From assembly GCF_051014445.1 (NCBI RefSeq), contig NC_135134.1, positions 2,943,672-3,007,671 on the forward strand: DNA of 64,000 nucleotides, read 5' to 3'. A program made the position numbers and the translations under genes. The notes beneath the pieces are model-generated. The model ran no database searches and had not been told where the DNA came from. It saw only the letters and a program-made list of their open reading frames with translations. Positions 47,743 to 61,099 of the stretch are shown piece after piece. Source of the DNA: Colletes latitarsis. Its lineage: Eukaryota > Arthropoda > Insecta > Hymenoptera > Colletidae. The stretch's first letter is position 1, and each line of letters begins with the position of its first letter.

Positions 47743-49938
47743 GATCACGTAGTAATGCGGTACCACACCGAAACAGTCAATTAAACCTGGTTGCGAATAA
47801 TATTTTAGAGGATAACGCCGGTTATGTCTCGGTTAGGTCTGGGATTTGCCCTCATCTGGCTCGTACCTTTGCATTTTTCGCCTACCTGTTGGCAAGATCC
47901 TGGGCTTTTTCTAGTTCGGATCACGTAGTAATGCGGTACCACACCGAAACTGTCAATTAAACCTGGTTGCGATTAATATTTTAGAGGATAACGCCGGTTA
48001 TGTCTCGGTTAGGTCTGGGATTTGCCCTCATCTGGCTCGCACTTTCGCATCTATCGCATACTTGATGGCTAGATCCTGGCCTTTTTCTGGTTTGGATGAC
48101 GTAGTAATGCGGAACCACACCGAAACAGTCAATTAAACCTGGTTGCGATTAATATTTTAGAGGACAACGCCGGTTATGTCTCGGTTAGGTCTGGGATTTG
48201 CCCTGATCTGGCTCCTACTTTCGCATTTTTCGCATACTTGTTGGCCAGATCCTGGGCTTTTCCTGGTTTGGATCAAGTAGTAATATGGTACCACACTGAA
48301 ACAGTCAATTAAACCTGGTTCCGATTAATATTTTAGAGGATAACGCCGGTTATGTCTCGGTTAGGACTGGGATTTGTCCTCATCTGGCTCGTACCTTCGC
48401 ATTTTTCGCCTACTTGTTGTCAAGATCCTGGGCTTTTTCTGGTTCGGATCACGTAGTAATGCGGTACCACACCGAAACAGACAATTAAACCTGGTTGCGA
48501 TTAATATTTTAGAGGATAACGCCGGTTATGTCTGGGTTAGTTCTGGTATTTGCCCTCATCTGGCTCGCACTTTCGCATCTATCGCATACTTGATGGCTAG
48601 ATCCTGGCCTTTTTCTGGTTTGGATCACGTAGTAATGCGGTACAACGCCGAAACTGTCAATTAAACCTGGTTGCGGTTAATATTTTAGAGGATAACGCCG
48701 GTTATGTCTCGGTTAGGTCTGGGATTTGCCCTCATCTGGCTCGTTCTTTCGCATTTTTCGCATACTTGTTGGCCAGATCCAGGCCTTTTTCTGGCTTGGA
48801 CCACGTAGTAATTAGGTACCACACTGAAACATTCAACTAAACCTGGTTCCGATTAATATTTTAGAGGATAACACCGGTTATGTCTGGGTTAGTTCTGGTA
48901 TTTGCCCTCATCTGGCTCGCACTTTCGCATCTATCGCATACTTGATGGCTAGATCCTGGCCTTTTTCTGGTTTGGATCACGTAGTATTGTGGTACCACAT
49001 CGAAACTGTCAATTAAACCTGGTTGCGATTAATGATTTAGAGGATAACGCCGGTTATGTCTCGTTTAGGTCTGGGATTTGCCCTCATCTGGCTGGTACTT
49101 TCGCATTTTTCGCATACTTGTTGGCCAGATCCTGGCCTTTTTCAGGCTTGGACCACGTAGTAATTAGGTACCACACTGAAACATTCAACTAAACCTGGTT
49201 CCGATTAATATTTTAGAGGATAGCGCCGGTTATGTCTAGGTTAGGTCTGGGATTTGCCCTCATCTGGCTCGCACTTTCGCATCTATCGCATACTTGATGG
49301 CTAGATCCTGGCCTTTTTCTGGTTTGGATCACGTAGTATTGCGGTACCACACCGAAACATTCAATTAAACCTGGTTGCGAATAATATTTTAGAGGATAAC
49401 GCCGGTTATGTCTCGGTTAGGTCTGGGATTTGCCCTCATCTGGCTCGCACTTTCGCATTTTTCGCATACTTGTTGGCCAGATCCTGGCCTTTTTCTGGCT
49501 TGGACCACGTAGTAATGTGGTACCACACTGAAACAATCAAATAAACCTGGTTCCGATTAATATTTTAGAGGATAACGCCGGCTATGTCTGGGATAGTTCC
49601 GGTATTCGCCCTTATCTGGCTCGTACTTTCGCATTTTTCGCATACTTGCTGGCCAGATCCTGGCCTTTTTCTGGACTGTATCACGTAGTAATGTGGTACC
49701 ACACTGAAATCGTCAACAAAAGCTGGTTCCGATTAGTATCTTAGAGGATAACGCTGGTTATGGCTGGGTTAGTTCTGGTATTTGCAATCATCTGGCTCGT
49801 ACCTTAGCATTGTTCGCCTACTTGTTTTCAAGATCCTGGGCTCTTTCTGGTTTGGATCACGTAGTAATGCGGTACCACACCGTAACAGACAATTAAACCT
49901 GGTTGCGATTAATATTTTGGGGGATAACGCCGGTTATG
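47743..49938 (+). repeat. Second copy of the 40880-43075 tract
   Basis: Repeats the 2.2-kb tract at a constant offset of 6,863 bp. Beyond 49938 it continues with GTCACGGTTAGG and a TTTGCACTCATC monomer, also found after 47474, where the first copy has GTCTCGG and a D' monomer. So the right flank matches the middle 1.17-kb copy rather than the first. Confidence 0.84.
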
Positions 49939-50321
49939 TCACGGTTAGGTCTGGGATTTGCACTCATCTGGCTCGTACCTTTGCATTTTTCGCATACTTG
50001 CTGGCCAGATCCTGGCCTTTTTCTGGTCTGTATCACGTAGTAATGTGGTACCACACTGAAATCGTCAACAAAAGCTGGTTCCGATTAGTATCTTAGAGGA
50101 TAACGCTGGCTATGGCTGGGTTAGTTCTGGTATTTGCAATCATCTGGCTCGTACCTTCGCATTTTTCGCCTACTTGTTGTCAAGATCCTGGGCTTTTACT
50201 GGTTCGGATCACGTAGTAATGCGGTACCACACCGAAACAGTCAATTAAACCTGGTTGCGATTAATATTTTAGAGGATAACGCCGGTTATGTCTCGGTTAG
50301 GTCTGGGATTTGCCCTCATCT

Positions 50322-51728
50322 GGCTCGTACTTTCGCATTTTTCGCATACTTGTTGGCCAGATCCTGGCCTTTTTCAGGCTTGGACCACGTAGTAATTAGG
50401 TACCACACTGAAACATTCAACTAAACCTGGTTGCGGTTAATATTTTAGAGGATAACGCCGGTTATGTCTCGGTTAGGTCTGGGATTTGCCCTCATCTGGC
50501 TCGCACTTTCGCATCTATCGCATACTTGATGGCTAGATCCTGGCCTTTTTCTGGTTTGGATCACGTAGTAATGCGGTACCACACCGAAACAGTCAATTAA
50601 ACCTGGTTGCGAATAATATTTTAGAGGATAACGCCGGTTATGTCTCGGTTAGGTCTGGGATTTGCCCTCATCTGGCTCGTACCTTTGCATTTTTCGCCTA
50701 CCTGTTGGCAAGATCCTGGGCTTTTTCTGGTTCGGATCACGTAGTAATGCGGTACCACACCGAAACTGTCAATTAAACCTGGTTGCGATTAATATTTTAG
50801 AGGATAACGCCGGTTATGTCTCGGTTAGGTCTGGGATTTGCCCTCATCTGGCTCGCACTTTCGCATCTATCGCATACTTGATGGCTAGATCCCGGCCTTT
50901 TTCTGGTTTGGATGACGTAGTAATGCGGTACCACACCGAAACAGTCAATTAAACCTGGTTGCGATTAATATTTTAGAGGACAACGCCGGTTATGTCTCGG
51001 TTAGGTCTGGGATTTGCCCTGATCTGGCTCCTACTTTCGCATTTTTCGCATACTTGTTGGCCAGATCCTGGGCTTTTCCTGGTTTGGATCAAGTAGTAAT
51101 ATGGTACCACACTGAAACAGTCAATTAAACCTGGTTGCGATTAATATTTTAGAGGATAACGCCGGTTATGTCTCGGTAAGGTCTGGGGTTTGCCCTCATC
51201 TGGCTCGCACTTTCGCATTTTTCGCATACTTGTTGGCCAGATCCTGGCCTTTTTCTGGCTTGGACCACGTAGTAATGTGGTACCACACTGAAACAGTCAA
51301 ATAAACCTGGTTCCGATTAATATTTTAGAGGATAACGCCGGCTGTGTCTGGGATAGGTCTGGTATTTGCCCTCATCTGGCTCGCACTGTCGCATTTTTCG
51401 CATACTGGCTGGCCAGATCCTGGCCTTTTTCTGGTCTGTATCACGTAGTAATGTGGTACCACACTGAAACCGTCAATAAAACCTGGTTCCGATTAGTATC
51501 TTAGAGGCAACCCTGGTTATGGCTGGGTTAGTTCTGGTATTTGCAATCATCTGGCTCGTACCTTCGCATTTTTCGCCTACTTGTTGTCAAGATGCTGGGC
51601 TTTTTCTGGTTCGGATCACGTAGTAATGCGGTACCACACCGAAACTGTCAATTAAACCTGGTTGCGATTAATATTTTAGAGGATAACGCCGGTTATGTCT
51701 CGGTAAGGTCTGGGATTTGCCCTCATCT
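50322..51728 (+). repeat. 8-monomer repeat (1,407 bp), unit 1
   Basis: T with CAGGCTTGG, D', N2, D' (GATCCCGGCC, GGATGACG), P with AAGTAGTAATATGG after GAGGACAACGCC, then a TCTCGGTAAGG monomer, an R with GGCTGTGTCTGG and ACTGTCGC, and N following GAGGCAACCCTGG. The order starts again at 51729. Confidence 0.83.
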
Positions 51729-52664
51729 GGCTCGCACTTTCGCATTTTTCGCATACTTGTTGGCCAGATCCTGGCCTTTTTCAGGCTTGGACCACGTAGT
51801 AATTAGGTACCACACTGAAACATTCAACTAAACCTGGTTGCGGTTAATATTTTAGAGGATAACGCCGGTTATGTCTCGGTTAGGTCTGGGATTTGCCCTC
51901 ATCTGGCTCGCACTTTCGCATCTATCGCATACTTGATGGCTAGATCCTGGCCTTTTTCTGGTTTGGATCACGTAGTAATGCGGTACCACACCGAAACAGT
52001 CAATTAAACCTGGTTGCGAATAATATTTTAGAGGATAACGCCGGTTATGTCTCGGTTAGGTCTGGGATTTGCCCTCATCTGGCTCGTACCTTTGCATTTT
52101 TCGCCTACCTGTTGGCAAGATCCTGGGCTTTTTCTGGTTCGGATCACGTAGTAATGCGGTACCACACCGAAACTGTCAATTAAACCTGGTTGCGATTAAT
52201 ATTTTAGAGGATAACCCCGGTTATGTCTCGGTTAGGTCTGGGATTTGCCCTCATCTGGCTCGCACTTTCGCATCTATCGCATACTTGATGGCTAGATCCC
52301 GGCCTTTTTCTGGTTTGGATGACGTAGTAATGCGGTACCACACCGAAACAGTCAATTAAACCTGGTTGCGATTAATATTTTAGAGGACAACGCCGGTTAT
52401 GTCTCGGTTAGGTCTGGGATTTGCCCTGATCTGGCTCCTACTTTCGCATTTTTCGCATACTTGTTGGCCAGATCCTGGGCTTTTCCTGGTTTGGATCAAG
52501 TAGTAATATGGTACCACACTGAAACAGTCAATTAAACCTGGTTGCGATTAATATTCTAGAGGATAACGCCGGTTATGTCTCGGTAAGGTCTGGGGTTTGC
52601 CCTCATCTGGCTCGCACTTTCGCATTTTTCGCATACTTGTTGGCCAGATCCTGGCCTTTTTCAG
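51729..52664 (+). repeat. 8-monomer repeat, unit 2 (partial, ~5.3 monomers)
   Basis: Follows unit 1 at an offset of 1,407 bp, including GATCCCGGCC, GGATGACG, GAGGACAACGCC and the TCTCGGTAAGGTCTGGGG monomer. It leaves it near 52664, where CAGGCTTGG replaces CTGGCTTGG. Confidence 0.83.
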
Positions 52665-55079
52665 GCTTGGACCACGTAGTAATTAGGTACCACACTGAAA
52701 CATTCAACTAAACCTGGTTGCGGTTAATATTTTAGAGGATAACGCCGGTTATGTCTCGGTAAGGTCTGGGATTTGCCCTCATCTGGCTCGCACTTTCGCA
52801 TTTTTCGCATACTTGTTGGCCAGATCCTGGCCTTTTTCTGGTTTGGATCACGTAGTAATGCGGTACCACACCGAAACAGTCAAATAAACCTGGTCCCGAT
52901 TAATATTTTAGAGGATAACGCCGGCTGTGTCTGGGATAGGTCTGGTATTTGCCCTCATCTGGCTCGCACTGTCGCATTTTTCGCATACTGGCTGGCCAGA
53001 TCCTGGCCTTTTTCTGGTCTGTATCACGTAGTAATGTGGTACCACACTGAAACCGTCAATAAAACCTGGTTCCGATTAGTATCTTAGAGGCAACCGTGGT
53101 TATGGCTGGGTTAGTTCTGGTATTTGCAATCATCTGGCTCGTACCTTCGCATTTTTCGCCTACTTGTTGTCAAGATCCTGGGCTTTTTCTGGTTCGGATC
53201 ACGTAGTAATGCGGTACCACACCGAAACTGTCAATTAAACCTGGTTGCGATTAATATTTTAGAGGATAACGCCGGTTATGTCTCGGTAAGGTCTGGGATT
53301 TGCCCTCATCTGGCTCGCACTTTCGCATTTTTCGCATACTTGTTGGCCAGATCCTGGCCTTTTTCTGGCTTGGACCACGTAGTAATGTGGTACCACACTG
53401 AAACAGTCAAATAAACCTGGTTCCGATTAATATTTTAGAGGATAACGCCGGCTGTGTCTGGGATAGGTCTGGGATTTGCCCTCATCTGGCTCGTACCTTC
53501 GCATTTTTCGCCTACTTGTTGTCAAGATCCTGGGCTTTTTCTGGTTCGGATCACGTAGTAATGCGGTACCACACCGAAACAGACAATTAAACCTGGTTGC
53601 GATTAATATTTTAGAGGATAACGCCGGTTATGTCTGGGTTAGTTCTGGTATTTGCCCTCATCTGGCTCGCACTTTCGCATCTATCGCATACTTGATGGCT
53701 AGATCCTGGCCTTTTTCTGGTTTGGATCACGTAGTAATGCGGTACCACACCGAAACTGTCAATTAAACCTGGTTGCGGTTAATATTTTAGAGGATAACGC
53801 CAGTTATGTCTCGGTTAGGTCTGGGATTTGCCCTCATCTGGCTCGCACTTTCGCATCTATCGCATACTTGATGGCTAGATCCTGGCCTTTTTCTGGTTTG
53901 GATCACGTAGTATTGCGGTACCACACCGAAACAGTCAATTAAACCTGGTTGCGAATAATATTTTAGAGGATAACGCCGGTTATGTCTCGGTTAGGTCTGG
54001 GACTTGCCCTCATCTGGCTCGCACTTTCGCATTTTTCGCATACTTGTTGGCCAGATCCTGGCCTTTTTCTGGCCTGTATCACGTAGTAATGTGGTACCAC
54101 ACTGAAACAATCAAATAAACCTGGTTCCGATTAATATTTTAGAGGATAACGCCGGCTATGTCTGGGATAGGTCTGGTATTCGCCCTCATCTGGCTCGTAC
54201 TTTCGCATTTTTCGCATACTTGCTGGCCAGATCCTGGCCTTTTTCTGGTCTGTATCACGTAGTAATGTGGTACGACACTGAAATCGTCAACAAAAGCTGG
54301 TTCCGATTAGTATCTTAGAGGATAACGCTGGTTATGGCTGGGTTAGTTCTGGTATTTGCAATCATCTGGCTCGTACCTTAGCATTGTTCGCCTACTTGTT
54401 GTCAAGATCCTGGCCTCTTTCTGGTTTGGATCACGTAGTAATGCGGTACCACATCGCAACAGACAATTAAACCTGGTTGCGATTAATATTTTGGGGGATA
54501 ACGCCGGTTATGTCTCGGTTAGGTCTGGGATTTGCGCTCATCTGGCTCGTACCTTTGCATTTTTCGCATACTTGCTGGCCAGATCCTGGCCTTTTTCTGG
54601 CCTGTATCACGTAGTAATGTGGTACCACACTGAAATCGTCAACAAAAGCTGGTTCCGATTAGTATCTTAGAGGATAACGCTGGCTATGGCTGGGTTAGTT
54701 CTGGTATTTGCAATCATCTGGCTCGCACTTTCGCATCTATCGCATACTTGATGGCTAGATCCCGGCCTTTTTCTGGTTTGGATGACGTAGTAATGCGGTA
54801 CCACACCGAAACAGTCAATTAAACCTGGTTGCGATTAATATTTTAGGGGGCAACGCCGGTTATGTCTCGGTTAGGTCTGGGATTTGCCCTGATCTGGCTC
54901 CTACTTTCGCATTTTTCGCATACTTGTTGGCCAGATCCTGGGCTTTTCCTGGTTTGGATCAAGTAGTAATATGGTACCACACTGAAACAGTCAATTAAAC
55001 CTGGTTGCGATTAATATTTTAGAGGATAACGCCGGTTATGTCTCGGTTAGTTCCGGTATTTGCCCTCATCTGGCTCGCA
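52665..55079. repeat. Mosaic satellite block with repeated Q/R-N joints
   Basis: The marker set GGCTGTGTCTGG, ACTGTCGCATTTTTCGC, ATACTGGCTGGCC and GAGGCAACC around an R-N junction seen at about 51345-51530 recurs at about 52922-53110 and 55207-55395. An R-N pair with CGTCAACAAAAGC and ACCTTAGCATTGTTCGCC (about 54140-54480) belongs to the 46-50 kb family. No other sequence is present. Confidence 0.8.
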
Positions 55080-56119
55080 CTTTCGCATCTATCGCATACT
55101 TGTTGGCCAGATCCTGGCCTTTTTCTGGCTTGGACCACGTAGTAATGTGGTACCACACTGAAACAGTCAAATAAACCTTGTTCCGATTAATATTTTAGAG
55201 GATAACGCCGGCTGTGTCTGGGATAGGTCTGGTATTTGCCCTCATCTGGCTCGCACTGTCGCATTTTTCGCATACTGGCTGGCCAGATCCTGGCCTTTTT
55301 CTGGTCTGTATCACGTAGTAATGTGGTACCACACTGAAACCGTCAATAAAACCTGGTTCCGATTAGTATCTTAGAGGCAACCCTGGTTATGGCTGGGTTA
55401 GTTCTGGTATTTGCAATCATCTGGCTCGTACCTTCGCATTTTTCGCCTACTTGTTGACAAGATCCTGGCCTTTTTCTGGTTCGGATCACGTAGTAATGCG
55501 GTACCACACCGAAACAGACAATTAAACCTGGTTGCGATTAATATTTTGGGGGATAACGCCGGTTATGTCTCGGTTAGGTCTGGGATTTACCCTCATTTGG
55601 CTCGTACCTTTGCATTTTTCGCCTACTTGTTGGCAAGATCCTGGGCTTTTTCTGGTTCGGATCACGTAGTAATGTGGTACCACACCGAAACAGTCAATTA
55701 AACCTGGTTGCGATTAATATTTTAGAGGATAACGCCGGTTATGTCTCGGTTAGGTCTGGGATTTGCCCTCATCTGGCTCGCACTTTCGCATCTATCGCAT
55801 ACTTGATGGCTAGTTCCTGGCCTTTTTCTGGTTTGGATGACGTAGTAATGCGGTACCACACCGAAAGAGTCAATTAAACCTGGTTGCGATTAATATTTTA
55901 GAGGATAACGCCGGCTAGGTCTGGGATAGGTCTGGTATTTGCCCTCATCTGGCTCGCACTTTCGCATTTTCCGCATACTTGCTGGCCAGATCCTGGACTT
56001 TTTCAGGCTTGGACAACGTAGTAATGTGGTACCACACTAAAACAGTCAAATAAACCTGGTTCCGATTAATATTTTAGAGGATAACGCCGGTTATGTCTCG
56101 GTTAGGTCTGGGATTTGCC
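55080..56119 (+). repeat. 1.04-kb tract copied to 58246-59285 (offset 3,166 bp)
   Basis: Shared private markers: GAGGCAACCCTGG before N, CATTTGGCTCGTACC, GATGGCTAGTTCCTGG, GGATGACG, CCGGCTAGGTCTGGG, CAGGCTTGGACAACG and ACACTAAAACAG. The copies separate near 56119/59285, where this copy goes on as T and the other as a P/D chimera. Confidence 0.84.
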
Positions 56120-56919
56120 CTCATCTGGCTCGTACTTTCGCATTTTTCGCATACTTGTTGGCCAGATCCTGGCCTTTTTCTGGCTTGGACCACGTAGTAA
56201 TTAGGTACCACACTGAAACATTCAACTAAACCTGGTTCCGATTAATATTTTAGAGGATAACACCGGTTATGTCTGGGTTAGTTCCGGTATTTGCCCTCAT
56301 CTGGCTCGCACTTTCGCATCTATCGCATACTTGATGGCTAGATCCTGGCCTTTTTCTGGTTTGGATCACGTAGTAATGCGGTACCACACCGAAACTGTCA
56401 ATTAAACCTGGTTGCGATTAATATTTTAGAGGATAACGCCGGTTATGTCTCGTTTAGGTCTGGGATTTGCCCTCATCTGGCTGGTACTTTCGCATTTTTC
56501 GCATACTTGTTGGCCAGATCCTGGCCTTTTTCTGGTTTGGAACACGTAGTATTGCGGTACCACACCGAAACAGTCAATTAAACCTGGTTGCGAATAATAT
56601 TTTAGAGGATAACGCCGGTTATGTCTCGGTTAGGTCTGGGATTTGCCCTCATCTGGCTCGCACTTTCGCATTTCTCGCATACTTGTTGGCCAGATCCTGG
56701 CCTTTTTCTGGCTTGGACCACGTAGTAATGTGGTACCACTCTGAAACAATCAAATAAACCTGGTTCCGATTAATATTTTAGAGGATAACGCCGGCTATGT
56801 CTGGGGTAGGTCTGGTATTCGCCCTCATCTGGCTCGTACTTTCGCATTTTTCGCATACTTGCTGGCCAGATCCTGGCCTTTTTCTGGTCTGTATCACGTA
56901 GTAATGTGGTACCACACTG

Positions 56920-57838
56920 AAACCGTCAACAAAAGCTGGTTCCGATTAGTATCTTAGAGGATAACGCTGGTTATGGCTGGGTTAGTTCTGGTATTTGCAA
57001 TCACCTGGCTCGTACCTTCGCATTGTTCGCCTACTTGTTGTCAAGATCCTGGGCTCTTTCTGGTTTGGATCACGTAGTAATGCGGTACCACACCGTAACA
57101 GACAATTAAACCTGGTTGCGATTAATATTTTGGGGGATAACGCCGGTTATGTCTCGGTTAGGTCTGGGATTTGCCCTCATCTGGCTCGTACCTTTGCACT
57201 TTTCGCATACTTGCTGGCCAGATCCTGGCCTTTTTCTTGTTTGTATCACGTAGTAATGTGGTACCACACTGAAACCGTCAATAAAAGCTGGTTCCGATTA
57301 GTATCTTAGAGGATAATGCCGGTTATGTCTCGGTTAGGTCTGGGATTTGCCCTCATCTGGCTCGTACCTTTGCATTTTTCGCCTACTTGTTGGCAAGATC
57401 CTGGGCTTTTTCTGGTTCGGATCACGTAGTAATGCGGTACCACACCGAAACAGTCAATTAAACCTGGTTGCGATTAATATTTTAGAGGATAACGCCGCTT
57501 ATATCTCGGTTAGGTCTGGGATTTGCCCTCATCTGGCTCGTACTTTCGCATTTTTCGCATACTTGTTGGCCAGATCCTGGCCTTTTTCTGGCTTGGACCA
57601 CGTAGTAATTTGGTACCACACTGAAACATTCAACTAAACCTGGTTCCGATTAATATTTTAGAGGATAACGCCGGTTATGTCTGAGTTAGTTCTGGTATTT
57701 GCCCTCATCTGGCTCGCACTTTCGCATCTATCGCATACTTGATGGCTAGATCCTGGCCTTTTTCTGATTTGGATCACGTAGTAATGCGGTACCACACCGA
57801 AACAGTCAATTAAACCTGGTTGCGATTAATATTTTAGA
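56920..57838 (+). repeat. 0.92-kb tract copied to 59734-60652 (offset 2,814 bp)
   Basis: R tail, N with ATTGTTCGCC, an R-tailed unit with TTTTTCTTGTTTGTATCACG, N2, T with GCCGCTTATATCTCGG and AATTTGGTACC, then D with TCTGAGTTAG. All are in the same order in both tracts. Together with the 55080 tract, this shows 55.1-57.8 kb and 58.2-60.7 kb are related at two different offsets, with about 0.35 kb fewer bases between the paired parts on the right. Confidence 0.84.
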
Positions 57839-60652
57839 GGCAACCCTGGTTATGGCTGGGTTAGTTCTGGTATTTGCAATCATCTGGCTCGTACTTTCGC
57901 ATTTTTCGCATACTTGTTGGCCAGATCCTGGCCTTTTTCTGGCTTGGACCACGTAGTAAATTGGTACCACACTGAAACATTCAACTAAACCTGGTTCCGA
58001 TTAATATTTTAGAGGATAACGCCGGTTATGTTTGAGTTAGTTCTGGTATTTGCCCTCATCTGGCTCCTACTTTCGCATTTTTCGCATACCTGTTGGCCAG
58101 ATCCTGGGCTTTTCCTGGTTTGGCTCAAGTAGTAATATGGTACCACACTGAAACAGTCAATTAAACCTGGTTGCGATTCATATTTTAGAGGATAACGCCG
58201 GTTATGTCTCGGTAAGGTCTGGGATTTGCCCTCATCTGGCTCGCACTTTCGCATTTATCGCATACTTGTTGGCCAGATCCTGGCCTTTTTCTGGCTTGGA
58301 CCACGTAGTGATGTGGTACCACACTGAAACAGTCAAATAAACCTGGTTCCGATTAATATTTTAGAGGATAACGCCGGCTATGTCTGGGATAGGTCTGGTA
58401 TTTGCCCTCATCTGGCTCGCACTGTCGCATTTTTCGCATACTGACTTGCCAGATCCTGGCCTTTTCCTGGTCTGTATCACGTAGTAATGTGGTACCACAC
58501 TGAAACCGTCAATAAAACCTGGTTCCGATTAGTATCTTAGAGGCAACCCTGGTTATGGCTCGGTTAGTTCTGGTATTTGCAATCATCTGGCTCGTACCTT
58601 CGCATTTTTCGCCTACTTCTTGTCAAGATCCTGGGCTTTTTCTGGTTCGGATCACGTAGTAATGCCGTACCACACCGAAACAGACAATTAAACCTGGTTG
58701 CGATTAATATTTTGGGGGATAACGCCGGTTATGTCTCGGTTAGGTCTGGGATTTGCCCTCATTTGGCTCGTACCTTTGCATTTTTCGCCTACTTGTTGGC
58801 AAGATCCTGGGCTTTTTCTGGTTCGGATCACGTAGTAATGCGGTACCACACCGAAACAGTCAATTAAACCTGGTTGCGATTAATATTTTAGAGGATAACG
58901 CCGGTTATGTCTCGGTTAGGTCTGGGATTTGCCCTCATCTGGCTCGCACTTTCGCATCTATCGCATACTTGATGGCTAGTTCCTGGCCTTTTTCTGGTTT
59001 GGATGACGTAGTAATGCGGTACCACACCGAAACAGTCAATTAAACCTGGTTGCGATTAATATTTTAGAGGATAACGCCGGCTAGGTCTGGGATAGGTCTG
59101 GTATTTGCCCTCATCTGGCTCGCACTTCCGCATTTTTCGCATACTTGCTGGCCAGATCCTGGCCTTTTTCAGGCTTGGACAACGTAGTAATGTGGTACCA
59201 CACTAAAACAGTCAAATAAACCTGGTTCCGATTAATATTTTAGAGGATAACGCCGGTTATGTCTCGGTTAGGTCTGGGATTTGCCCTGATCTGGCTACTA
59301 CTTTCGCATTTTTCGCATACTTGATGGCTAGATCCTGGCCTTTTTCTGGTTTGGATCACGTAGTAATGCGGTACCACACCGAAACTGTCAATTAAACCTG
59401 GTTGCGATTAATATATTAGAGGATAACGCCGGTTATGTCTCGGTTAGGTCTGGGATTTGCCCTCATCTGGCTCGCACTTTCGCATCTATCGCATACTTGA
59501 TGGCTAGATCCTGGCCTTTTTCTGGTTTGGATCACGTAGTATTGCGGTACCACACCGAAACAGTCAATTAAACCTGGTTGCGAATAATATTTTAGAGGAT
59601 AACGCCGGTCATGTCTCGGTTAGGTCTGGGATTTGCCCTCATCTGGCTCGCACTTTCGCATTTTTCGCATACTTGTTGGCCAGATCCTGGCCTTTTTCTG
59701 GCTTGGACCACGTAGTAATGTGGTACCACACTGAAACCGTCAACAAAAGCTGGTTCCGATTAGTATCTTAGAGGATAACGCTGGTTATGGCTGGGTTAGT
59801 TCTGGTATTTGCAATCATCTGGCTCGTACCTTCGCATTGTTCGCCTACTTGTTGTCAAGATCCTGGGCTCTTTCTGGTTTGGATCACGTAGTAATGCGGT
59901 ACCACACCGTAACAGACAATTAAACCTGGTTGCGATTAATATTTTGGGGGATAACGCCGGTTATGTCTCGGTTAGGTCTGGGATTTGCCCTCATCTGGCT
60001 CGTACTTTTGCATTTTTCGCATACTTGCTGACCAGATCCTGGCCTTTTTCTTGTTTGTATCACGTAGTAATGTGGTACCACACTGAAACCGTCAATAAAA
60101 GCTGGTTCCGATTAGTATCTTAGACAATAATGCCGGTTATGTCTCGGTTAGGTCTGGGATTTGCCCTCATCTGGCTCGTACCTTTGCATTTTTCGCCTAC
60201 TTGTTGGCAAGATCCTGGGCTTTTTCTGGTTCGGATCACGTAGTAATGCGGTACCACACCGAGTCAGTCAATTAAACCTGGTTGCGATTAATATTTTAGA
60301 GGATAACGCCGCTTATATCTCGGTTAGGTCTGGGATTTGCCCTCATCTGGCTCGTACTTTCGCATTTTTCGCATACTTGTTGGCCAGATCCTGGCCTTTT
60401 TCTGGCTTGGACCACGTAGTAATTTGGTACCACACTGAAACATTCAACTAAACCTGGTTCCGATTAATATTTTAGAGGATAACGCCGGTTATGTCTGAGT
60501 TAGTTCTGGTATTTGCCCTCATCTGGCTCGCACTTTCGCATCTATCGCATACTTGATGGCTAGATCCTGGCCTTTTTCTGGTTTGGATCACGTAGTAATG
60601 CGGTACCACACCGAAACAGGCAATTAAACCTGGTTGCGATTAATATTTTAGA

Positions 60653-61099
60653 GGATAACGCCGGTTATGTCTCGGTTAGGTCTGGGATTTGCCCTCATCT
60701 GGCTCGCACTTTCGCATTTTTCGCATACTTGTTGGCCAGATCCTGGCCTTTTTCTGGTACCACGTAGTAATGTGGTACCACACTGAAACAGTCAAATAAA
60801 CCTGGTTCCGATTAATATTTTAGAGGATAACGCCGGCTATGTCTGGGATAGGTCTGGTATTTGCCCTCATCTGGCTCGCACTGTCGCATTTTTCGCATAC
60901 TTGCTGGCCAGATCCTGGCCTTTTTCTGGTCTGTATCACGTAGTAATGTGGTACCACACTGAAACCGTCAATAAAAGCTGGTTCCGATTAGTATCTTAGA
61001 GGCAACGCTGGTTATGGCTGGGTTAGTTCTGGAATTTGCAATCATCTGGCTCGTACCTTCGCATTTTTCGCCTACTTGTTGTCAAGATCCTGGGCTTTT
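60653..61099. repeat. Q-R-N satellite run with a 4-bp net deletion
   Basis: A Q-like monomer contains TTTCTGGTACCACGTAG where other copies have CTGGCTTGGACCACGTAG. The loss of four net bases creates a second GGTACC (60756-60761) only 18 bp before the normal one (60774-60779). R and N follow in the usual order. Confidence 0.85.
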
